DNA of 7,269 bases from JBDSGC01 sp046594105. Lineage in GTDB: Bacteria > Acidobacteriota > Thermoanaerobaculia > Gp7-AA8. The DNA lies in the NCBI GenBank assembly GCA_046594105.1, contig JBKJQB010000269.1:1-7269 (forward strand), written 5' to 3'. A program made the translations under genes and the position numbers. Every line of letters begins with the position of its first letter. Positions within the stretch are counted from its first letter, which is position 1. The notes beneath the pieces were generated by a model that saw only the letters and a program-made list of their open reading frames with translations, had not been told where the DNA came from and ran no database searches. This document shows positions 1 through 5,754 of this stretch, one piece after another.

Positions 1-30
1 TGTACCCGATCTCTTCTGACGCGCCCTCAA

Positions 31-1251
31 TCATGGACTGCCGGTTCTAACAGGCAGTTCCGTGAGGCCGCGCAGCGCAAGGCTCCTGCGCCAGCGAAGC
101 GATTCCGGTGGCACGGCCAGATGCAAACCCGGAAAGCGGCGGAACAAGGTGGTCAGGGCGATCTCCCCTTCCAGTCGGGCCAGCGCCGCACCGAGGCAGA
201 AGTGCGATCCCATTCCAAACGCGAGGTGCTTATTGGGTTCGCGGGCAATGTCGAATTTCTCGGGATCGGGGAACTGCGATTCATCGTGGTTTGCCGATCC
301 CAGACTCACGCCGACAAGCTCACCGCGTGGAATGGTGATCGACCCGATCGTGACGTCCTCGAGGGGGATCCGCGGCGTTGCAAACTCCACCGGACTGGCA
401 TATCGCAGAATCTCGTCGATGGCAGATACACGAAGTTCCGGGGTCTGCTGCATGCGCATTCGCTGCTCGGGATGCTGCATGAGGACCAACGCTCCGGTGG
501 CAATCAGATGGACAGTCGTTTCGTGACCGGCCAGCAGCAGCAGGATGACCATGCTGACGATCTCGTCTTCCGTGAGCCTGTCTCCCGACTCTTCGGCTCG
601 GACCAGAGCGGTCATCAAATCGTCCTTCGGCGAGGCGCGACGCAGTGTCACCAGTCCGCGGATATAGCGGGAGAGGCTCGCGAGCGCGGGAAGGGCGCGC
701 AGGAAGACGCCAAGCGAGGCCGAGCCGCTGGCCACCGCCGCCTTCTTCGTCCAGGGTCCGAACCGACGGCGATCCTGGACCGGAACGCCCAGCAGGTCCG
801 AGATGATGATCAACGGGACGGGCAATGCGTAGGCCTCGATGAGCTCGATCACGTCGCTGCCTTCAGCACGGTCGAGAAGTTCATCGCAGGTGCCTTGGAT
901 GCGGGCGCGAAGCCCTTCGATCAGGCGGGGCGTGAATGCCTTCTGCACCAGGGACCGCAACCGGGTGTGATCGGGAGGATCGACGGTCAGAAGATTGCGG
1001 AACATCGCTCGCATCGAAGGAGGGATCCACGGGTACGCCTGGATGTAGTCCTTGGAAAACCTCGGGTCCTTGAGAACCTTCACGACGTCGTCATAGCGCG
1101 TAACGATCCAGATCGCTGGCAACCAGAAGGCCGGCTTGGCTCGGAAGACAGGAGCTTCGTTCCGCAAACGCGCGTAACCGGGATACGGGTTGGCCTTGAA
1201 GCGAGGATCGTCAAGACGAAGGTGCTCGATCTTCGGCACAGTGGACGTCAT
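31..1251 (-). CDS. Cytochrome P450 (soluble bacterial monooxygenase)
   Basis: This 406-residue protein is a complete bacterial cytochrome P450, a heme-thiolate enzyme that inserts one oxygen atom from O2 into an organic substrate using electrons from a ferredoxin or similar partner. All hallmark motifs are visible: C-helix DHTRLR at 94-99 (heme propionate contacts), I-helix AGHETT at 241-246 (acid-alcohol pair E244/T245), K-helix ExxR at 280-283 (EILR), and heme loop FGMGSHFCLG at 345-354 with ligand Cys352. Length is typical, and there is no signal peptide or N-terminal anchor, so it is cytoplasmic. It resembles the broad CYP107-like class, but the substrate cannot be read from sequence. The ATG at 1251 gives the normal N-terminus (DDPRFKANPYPGYARLR); no strong ribosome binding site precedes it. 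It is transcribed divergently from the glycoside hydrolase gene, and no ferredoxin or reductase gene lies in the window. Confidence 0.96.
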   Translation of the reverse strand: MTSTVPKIEHLRLDDPRFKANPYPGYARLRNEAPVFRAKPAFWLPAIWIVTRYDDVVKVLKDPRFSKDYIQAYPWIPPSMRAMFRNLLTVDPPDHTRLRSLVQKAFTPRLIEGLRARIQGTCDELLDRAEGSDVIELIEAYALPVPLIIISDLLGVPVQDRRRFGPWTKKAAVASGSASLGVFLRALPALASLSRYIRGLVTLRRASPKDDLMTALVRAEESGDRLTEDEIVSMVILLLLAGHETTVHLIATGALVLMQHPEQRMRMQQTPELRVSAIDEILRYASPVEFATPRIPLEDVTIGSITIPRGELVGVSLGSANHDESQFPDPEKFDIAREPNKHLAFGMGSHFCLGAALARLEGEIALTTLFRRFPGLHLAVPPESLRWRRSLALRGLTELPVRTGSP

Positions 1252-1417
1252 GCTAAGTCATTCCAGCGCCCGGGCGGGAGCGGGCCGGGCGGCACTGATG
1301 AGGTGGGTCCGACCACCCGCTCTGCTGGACAGTCCCCATTCGTCCGCGTCCCGGCCACCACCATGAAGAGACGCCACGGCCGGGAAGCCCCCCGTGGTCC
1401 GAGGGGATGCTCGTCGC

Positions 1418-1445
1418 TTGACGCGAAGTGCGGTGCGGTCATACT
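1418..1445 (+). promoter_or_regulatory. Candidate sigma70-type promoter for the GH44 gene
   Basis: TTGACG at 1418-1423 matches the -35 consensus in five of six bases. After a 16-base spacer, CATACT at 1440-1445 matches TATAAT in four of six. Transcription would begin near 1452, about five bases before the ATG at 1457, giving an almost leaderless message; this fits the lack of a Shine-Dalgarno site before that ATG. The match is by eye, and a chance occurrence is possible in 205 bases of intergenic DNA. Confidence 0.3.
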
Positions 1446-1456
1446 TCCCCATCCGC

Positions 1457-3742
1457 ATGCGCCGCACATTGCAGGTCGCTTTCATGGTCCTCTCGGTCAG
1501 TACGATTGCCGCCGGTCCGCGCTCCGCGCCCGTGCCGCAACTGAGTGCCCCGATCACCATCGCGGTTGACGCCGCTGTCAACCGCCACCCGATCGACCCG
1601 CGCATCTACGGCCTCGCATTCGCCAGCCAGGCCGCGCTGGCCGACCTCGACATTCCCATCAATCGATGGGGCGGCAACGGCACGAGCCGGTACAACTGGG
1701 CGATCAGCGCTTCGAATCATGCGCGTGACAATTTCTTCGAGAACATCGCTGACGATGTTCCGGCGGGACATACCGGCGCGAATGGTGAATCGGCGGACCT
1801 GTTCATTCAGCCCACGTTTGCGGCGGGCGCGCAGCCGCTCATGACCATTCCGATGCTGGGATACCTGCCCGTGGATCGCGTGCAGCGATGCGGCTACTCG
1901 ATTGCGCTGTACGCGCAGTCAGGTTGCTGTCTGACGAAAGACGATCCTTTTCATCCCGACTGCGGCGACGGATTCCACAACGTGACGAAGCAGCCGCTCA
2001 AGAACGTCAATAATCCGCTCGATATCGAAGTCCTCTATCCCTCCTCACATCAGGGCAACTGGATTCAGCACAACATCAACACCTTCGGGTCGGCGTCGAC
2101 GACCGGCGTGAAGTACTACGCGCTCGACAACGAGCCCGGCCTCTGGGATTCCACGCATTTCGACATCCATCCCGGTTACGAGACATATGACCAGCTGTGG
2201 TCGAAGATGCAGGAGTACGGCGCGCTGATCAAAGCGAAGGATCCGGCCGCGCTCATCTCCGGGATCGAAGAGTGGGGCTGGCTCGGTTACTGGTACAGCT
2301 CCAGCGACTGGAACAAAGCCGACTATGCGGACCTGCACTCGCACGGCGAGGTCTACCACACGGAGTGGCTTCTGCAGAAGGCGCGCGCTCACGAGCAGAC
2401 GCAGGGAGTGCGGATCCTCGATATCGCCTCGCTGCACGCTTATCCGCAAGGGTTGAAGGGCGACGCGCAGGGGTTGAACACCGAGTTCAATCCGCTGCAT
2501 CCCGACTGGGAAGTGCTGCCCGCGACCAAGACTCTGCGCAACCAGTCCACGCGCCAGCTGTGGGACCCGAACTATGTCGACAAGTCCTGGATGCAGGACG
2601 TCGGACCGGCGCCCGATACCGGCAGGCTTCGTGTGATCCCGCGGCTTCGCGAATGGGTGAACAGGAGCTATCCCGGAACGAAGATCGGGATCACCGAATA
2701 CAACTGGGGCGCCGAGAACGACATGAGCGGCGGCACCGCTCAAGCCGATATCCTCGGCATCTTCGGCCGTGAGGGCCTCGACCTCGGCGTCCGGTGGACC
2801 ACGCCGCTTGCCGGCTCGCCGCCGTACAACGCCTTCAAGATGTACCGCAACTACGACAACGCCCACGCGAAATTCGGCGATCTCAGCGTTTCGGCGGCTT
2901 CGCCCGATGCCGACAACATCGCGGCCTTCGCGGCGCTGCGCTCGTCCGATCGGGCGCTCACGATCATGATCGTCGGCAAGAATTTCACGGACACCACGCC
3001 GGTGACGGTGAACATCGCCAACTTTTCTCCGACCGGCTCCGCGGAAGTGCGGCAGCTCACTTCGGCGAACACGTTCGCGCCGGTCGGCGTTCTCGGGGCC
3101 GGCGCAGGTCCTTCCTATACGCTGAACATCCCGCCGTCGACGATCACCCTGCTGATCATTCCTGGTTCGTACCTCGACGCACCGACCGGACTGGTCGCCA
3201 CAGCGACCAGCACCTCGAACGTAAACCTCGCGTGGGACGCGGTGGGCTCTGCGACGAACTATCGGGTGCTCCGAAGCGCGACTGTGAGCGGCCCCGATAC
3301 GCAGATCGCATCGACCGCATCGTTGAGCCTCAGCGATGGCGGCCGCGCTTCGAACACCACCTATCTCTACCGGGTGCAGGCCTCGAACGGCATCATCGAC
3401 TCCGCGCCCAGCGTCCGCGATCCCGCCACTACGACGATGTTCACCGATGATCCGCTGAACGCGGGAATCTTTGCGAAAAGGCAGCACGTCAACGAGCTGC
3501 GCACTGCAGCGAATGCCATGCGCGCCGCCGCTGGTCTGCCCGCAGCGATCTTCACGGACGATCCAGCCGTGACGGGCACGCCGATCAAAGCGAATCACAT
3601 CCTCGAATTGCGGGTGGCCATCGATCAGGCGCGCGCCACGCTCGGCCTGTCCGCCGGAGTCTGGAACGATCCGGCGATCGTGCCGAGAGCCACGCGGATC
3701 CGGGCTGCGCAGATCATCGCAGTGCGGAACAGCGTGAAGTAA
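1457..3742 (+). CDS. Secreted GH44 beta-glucanase with FN3 domain and C-terminal repeats
   Basis: This is a glycoside hydrolase family 44 enzyme of 761 residues, a retaining endo-beta-1,4-glucanase family whose members cut cellulose derivatives and often xyloglucan. Residues 1-25 look like a signal peptide (MRR, then a hydrophobic stretch). Conserved GH44 blocks follow: NRWGGNGTSRYNW at 69-81; YALDNEPGLW at 221-230 with probable acid/base Glu226; GITEYNWG at 411-418 with probable nucleophile Glu414; and SGGTAQADILGIFGREGLDLG at about 424-444. A beta-sandwich spans about 470-570, a fibronectin type III domain about 573-658, and three tandem ~37-residue repeats 662-761. No cellulose-binding module or dockerin is seen. 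Cysteines 145, 157, 158 and 169 cluster in one loop. An in-frame GTG at 1394 would add 21 arginine-rich residues in front of the signal peptide, so the ATG at 1457 is preferred; an ATG at 1484 would remove the positive n-region. The fold assignment is firm; the exact substrate is inferred from the family. Confidence 0.93.
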   Translation: MRRTLQVAFMVLSVSTIAAGPRSAPVPQLSAPITIAVDAAVNRHPIDPRIYGLAFASQAALADLDIPINRWGGNGTSRYNWAISASNHARDNFFENIADDVPAGHTGANGESADLFIQPTFAAGAQPLMTIPMLGYLPVDRVQRCGYSIALYAQSGCCLTKDDPFHPDCGDGFHNVTKQPLKNVNNPLDIEVLYPSSHQGNWIQHNINTFGSASTTGVKYYALDNEPGLWDSTHFDIHPGYETYDQLWSKMQEYGALIKAKDPAALISGIEEWGWLGYWYSSSDWNKADYADLHSHGEVYHTEWLLQKARAHEQTQGVRILDIASLHAYPQGLKGDAQGLNTEFNPLHPDWEVLPATKTLRNQSTRQLWDPNYVDKSWMQDVGPAPDTGRLRVIPRLREWVNRSYPGTKIGITEYNWGAENDMSGGTAQADILGIFGREGLDLGVRWTTPLAGSPPYNAFKMYRNYDNAHAKFGDLSVSAASPDADNIAAFAALRSSDRALTIMIVGKNFTDTTPVTVNIANFSPTGSAEVRQLTSANTFAPVGVLGAGAGPSYTLNIPPSTITLLIIPGSYLDAPTGLVATATSTSNVNLAWDAVGSATNYRVLRSATVSGPDTQIASTASLSLSDGGRASNTTYLYRVQASNGIIDSAPSVRDPATTTMFTDDPLNAGIFAKRQHVNELRTAANAMRAAAGLPAAIFTDDPAVTGTPIKANHILELRVAIDQARATLGLSAGVWNDPAIVPRATRIRAAQIIAVRNSVK
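3440..3739 (+). repeat. Three tandem ~37-residue repeats at the GH44 C-terminus
   Basis: Three copies begin at 3440, 3551 and 3662, exactly 111 bases (37 codons) apart, and the third stops early at the end of the gene. The shared pattern is FTDDP, a short variable stretch, I-K/R-A-x-H/Q-I/V-x-E-L-R, then a small-residue helix ending in GL. Copy 1 opens FTDDPLNAG, copy 2 FTDDPAVTG, copy 3 WNDPAIV. Copies 1 and 2 are close; copy 3 is degenerate (its ELR becomes AVR, and it needs a one-residue gap). I know similar repeats at the ends of secreted Acidobacteriota proteins but cannot name a characterised family. Surface attachment, sorting or protein-protein contact are possible roles, all inference. 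Confidence 0.8.
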
Positions 3743-3753
3743 TCAGATTGCTG

Positions 3754-3775
3754 AAAGGCGGTGAGCTTCGCTTTT
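3754..3775 (+). terminator. Weak candidate terminator after the GH44 gene
   Basis: AAAGGCG (3754-3760) pairs with CGCTTTT (3769-3775) through seven base pairs including one G-U, with an eight-base loop. It begins 11 bases after the GH44 stop codon and ends in four T residues that are also part of the stem. Stability is modest, so this is only a candidate for ending the GH44 message. Confidence 0.25.
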
Positions 3776-3955
3776 GGCGTCCGCGCTCAGTGTGCTGTAG
3801 CGACGGCGGGAGGCACGCGCCTTGCCCTTCAGCCACCGGTCAAGTCGATACGTTTGTCGGCTCAGTTCCTTGGGAGGCTTTCTGCTTTCCGGGCGAATCG
3901 TGAGGAGGGCTGAAGTTCGAACTTCGTCCATGACTCCCAGCCTGGCGGCGGAAGT

Positions 3956-4417
3956 TCATCTCATTCGCGCCAACTCGTGCGCGCGCTGCAGCAGGCCTGG
4001 AAATCGCGGATCGCGGCGAATGGTGGCGTATACGGGATCCCCAACGACATAGCACATCCGGGTGTCGCGCTCGCTGACACCCTTTTCCAGCCACTCCAGC
4101 GCGCGACCGTTCTGCATCGCGTGTGCGTGAAACCGTGCGATGCTGATCGCGCCGACATAGGCCGGCGACCGAGCCGTCACGAGCGCATTGGCACCCTCCT
4201 CCATGGCGCCGGCGTACCGGCCCTTCTCATAGCCGCGGGCCAGGGCATCCGAGACGTCTTTCCTGCCGAGCAACACAAGGCTTGCCCTCGCCTCATGCAG
4301 CGCTTCGGCGTAGCGATGTTTTAGAAAGAACACATCCCATAAGCCGTCGTGCGCAACCAATGAGTTGGGGTCCACGGCCAGGTCGCGCTGCAAGACCAGC
4401 ACGTGTACGACAAACAT
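3956..4417 (-). pseudogene. C-terminal remnant of a TPR protein
   Basis: This open frame of at most 153 residues matches only the last part of TPR-containing regulatory proteins such as kinase/TPR or TolB-like/TPR sensors. TPR-like helices are seen at about 9-45 (DLAVDPNSLVAH, then HRYAEALHEAR), 60-80 (YEKGRYAGAMEEGANAL) and 88-117. It ends in the pattern typical of such proteins: a WLEKGVSERDTR segment at 109-120, GDPVYATIRRDPRFPGLLQR at 126-145, and the stop. No kinase, DNA-binding or TolB-like part precedes it; an in-frame stop lies at 4442-4444 and the ATG at 4415-4417 falls just before mid-TPR homology. No convincing Shine-Dalgarno site is seen, and I found no TPR-like sequence in the overlapping frame upstream. 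The likeliest reading is a 5'-truncated relic of a paralogue of the gene at 5755-7269. A short stand-alone TPR protein remains possible, since the frame itself is undamaged. Confidence 0.55.
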
Positions 4418-4516
4418 CCTGCAAATTTTGAGCGCTTTGAGTCAGCCGGAAAGGAGTTGCCGCATTGATTCGGGTGTGAGCTGGCCGGACGGTGATCGCG
4501 ATCTCTTATCGACGGT

Positions 4517-4541
4517 CCGGGGTGCCTCCCCCTCACCCCGG
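4517..4541 (-). terminator. GC hairpin spanning the SRPBCC gene's stop codon
   Basis: CCGGGGTG (4517-4524) and CACCCCGG (4534-4541) form a perfect eight-base-pair stem with a nine-base loop. The right arm overlaps the stop codon of the SRPBCC gene (4533-4535). On the minus strand no run of T follows, so it is not a classical intrinsic terminator; it could slow RNA polymerase or protect the 3' end of the message. Confidence 0.35.
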
Positions 4542-4982
4542 GATCTCGGCCTCCACGAGTTGCGCGAGAAGCGTCAGCGATTCCTGCCATCCGAGATAGC
4601 AGGCCTCGGTCGGAATCGCTTCCGGGATCCCTTCCTGCACGACGTTCAACTCAGTGCCAACCGAAACCTGCTTCAGCGTGATGGTCGTGATCATCTGACC
4701 CGGCAGGCTAGGATCGTCGAACGTGTCGGTGTGCCGGATTCGCTCGTTCGGGACGAGATCGAGGTACTGGCCGCCGAACGAATGGCTCCCGCCGGCTCCG
4801 AAGTTCGTGAAGGACATCCGGTAGCGGCCGCCGACTCTCACATCGAGCTCGTGGACGGTTCCGGTGAAGCCGTTCGGCGGCAGCCACTTGACCAGCGCAC
4901 CGGCGTCGAGAAATGCCCGGTATACCTTCTCGGGCGTTGTGCGAAGGACACGGTGAAGGCGGACAGTATTGGTGTTGGTCAT
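4533..4982 (-). CDS. SRPBCC / AHSA1-like ligand-binding domain protein
   Basis: This 149-residue cytoplasmic protein is a single START-like helix-grip domain of the AHSA1 (activator of Hsp90 ATPase homologue) branch. Family signatures are the N-terminal strand and helix LHRVLRTTPEKVYRAFLD (9-26), ALVKWLPPNGFTG (29-41), VRVGGRYRMSF (48-58), GGQYLDLVPNERIRHTDTF (70-88), and the C-terminal helix beginning GWQESLTLLAQLV (131-143). Such domains form a cavity for hydrophobic ligands; the ligand here is unknown, and a role in Hsp90 activation should not be assumed in bacteria. The ATG at 4982 is chosen over an upstream start at 5021 because AAGGAG sits seven bases ahead of it and the family begins there. 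It follows the VOC gene by 44 bases on the same strand, so the two are probably one transcript. Confidence 0.9.
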   Translation of the reverse strand: MTNTNTVRLHRVLRTTPEKVYRAFLDAGALVKWLPPNGFTGTVHELDVRVGGRYRMSFTNFGAGGSHSFGGQYLDLVPNERIRHTDTFDDPSLPGQMITTITLKQVSVGTELNVVQEGIPEAIPTEACYLGWQESLTLLAQLVEAEIPG

Positions 4983-4989
4983 GATGATT

Positions 4990-4995
4990 CTCCTT
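4990..4995 (-). promoter_or_regulatory. Ribosome binding site of the SRPBCC gene
   Basis: The minus strand reads AAGGAG seven bases before the ATG at 4980-4982, a near-ideal Shine-Dalgarno site. It decides the start, because the longer open frame begins upstream of it at 5021. Confidence 0.8.
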
Positions 4996-5026
4996 GCAGA
5001 CGGCAGCGGGGTCGTGCCCACTGCTG

Positions 5027-5503
5027 TCAGCCGCGCCGCGCTGCCTCGATGGCGGCCACGTCGATCTTCTTCATCGGCATCATCGCTTCGAAGACACGCT
5101 TTGCCTCACCGCCACCAGCCGCGAGCGCGTCGGTCAGCACGCGCGGGGTGATCTGCCAGGAGAGGCCCCAGCGGTCCTTGCACCACCCACACTGACTTTC
5201 CTGCCCGCCGTTGTTGACGATGGCATTCCAGTAGCGGTCCGTGTCTTCCTGATTGTCCGTGGCGATCTGGAACGAGAACGCCTCGGTATGTGGGAACTCC
5301 GGGCCGCCGTTGAGACCGAGACAGGGAACGCCCAGAACGGTGAACTCCACTGTCAGCACATCGCCTTTCTTACCTCCCGGATAGTCAGCGGGCGCCTTAT
5401 GAACAGCGGTCAATTCACTATCGGGAAAGGTGGCGGCATAGAAGCGCGCCGCCTCCTGCGCGTCTTTGTCGAACCAGAGGCAAATGGTGTTCCTTGGTGT
5501 CAT
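5027..5503 (-). CDS. VOC-superfamily protein, PhnB / '3-demethylubiquinone-9 3-methyltransferase' type
   Basis: This 158-residue protein belongs to the glyoxalase/dioxygenase (VOC) superfamily, in the group often labelled PhnB or '3-demethylubiquinone-9 3-methyltransferase'. That label is a historical misnomer: no SAM-binding motif is present. Visible hallmarks are CLWFDKDAQEAARFYAATFPDS (about 8-29), FTVLGVPCLGLNGGPEFPHTEAFSFQI (54-80), the CGWCKDRWGLSWQITPRVL segment (105-123) and the closing VFEAMMPMKKIDVAAIEAA (137-155). Which substrate it binds, and whether it is catalytic, cannot be told. The ATG at 5503 is preferred to a TTG at 5527 because AGGGAG lies nine bases upstream of it. It is the promoter-proximal member of a pair with the SRPBCC gene. 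VOC and AHSA1 genes are often neighbours in bacteria, which suggests a shared small-molecule response, though this is unproven. Confidence 0.92.
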   Translation of the reverse strand: MTPRNTICLWFDKDAQEAARFYAATFPDSELTAVHKAPADYPGGKKGDVLTVEFTVLGVPCLGLNGGPEFPHTEAFSFQIATDNQEDTDRYWNAIVNNGGQESQCGWCKDRWGLSWQITPRVLTDALAAGGGEAKRVFEAMMPMKKIDVAAIEAARRG

Positions 5504-5512
5504 GTTCGTATG

Positions 5513-5518
5513 CTCCCT
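5513..5518 (-). promoter_or_regulatory. Ribosome binding site of the VOC gene
   Basis: The minus strand reads AGGGAG nine bases before the ATG at 5501-5503. It supports that start over the TTG at 5527, which lies upstream of the site. Confidence 0.65.
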
Positions 5519-5649
5519 CGTGCTCAATCAGATCGAGCGTCACGGTCTCTCGCGGCACGGACGTCATCATCCGGCACCGATGGCTTCGGATGTATGCAAG
5601 TTTCAGGTTCACTCATTGCGAGAGGGAGAGTGGAACTTCTGGCCGCTCA

Positions 5650-5679
5650 GCCCTGATAGCAGGTCTGTTCCTTCAGGGC
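5650..5679 (-). other. Inverted repeat between the kinase/TPR gene and the VOC gene
   Basis: GCCCTGA (5650-5656) pairs perfectly with TCAGGGC (5673-5679), and the 16 bases between can extend the stem with AGCAG/CTGTT. It lies about 75 bases after the stop of the kinase/TPR gene and about 145 bases before the VOC start. No T-run follows on the minus strand. It may separate the two transcripts as a factor-assisted terminator or be an operator for the VOC-SRPBCC pair. The rest of the 251-base gap shows no convincing gene. Confidence 0.35.
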
Positions 5680-5754
5680 GATTGCCGAAAGAGTGGGGTG
5701 GTCGATGATTTGAGCGCGGTCAGGCGGCTTTTCTGTTCTCGCCGAGCCGTTTTC

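Noticed and set aside
121..1569. A 482-codon open frame on the plus strand opposite the P450 gene
   Set aside because: It is antisense to a clear P450, its translation is low-complexity and rich in Arg, Gln and Gly with no family motif, and long antisense frames are expected in GC-rich DNA.
2045..3598. A 517-codon open frame on the minus strand opposite the GH44 gene
   Set aside because: Arginine- and valine-rich translation without motifs, antisense to a gene with intact catalytic residues; a GC-driven shadow.
3912..3925. Perfect 14-base palindrome GAAGTTCGAACTTC between the GH44 gene and the TPR fragment
   Set aside because: A palindrome of this length is not far from chance in a window this size, it lies downstream of both neighbouring genes, and no second copy was noticed.
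3743..3931. A 62-codon basic open frame on the minus strand, 24 bases after the TPR fragment's stop
   Set aside because: No recognisable motif, a GGGAG sequence only two bases from the ATG (too close for a ribosome binding site), and its stop abuts the GH44 stop. Coding use cannot be supported.
5418..5612. A 64-codon minus-strand frame overlapping the start of the VOC gene
   Set aside because: It overlaps the VOC coding region in another frame, and its second half is clearly a frame shadow of that gene; no family resemblance.
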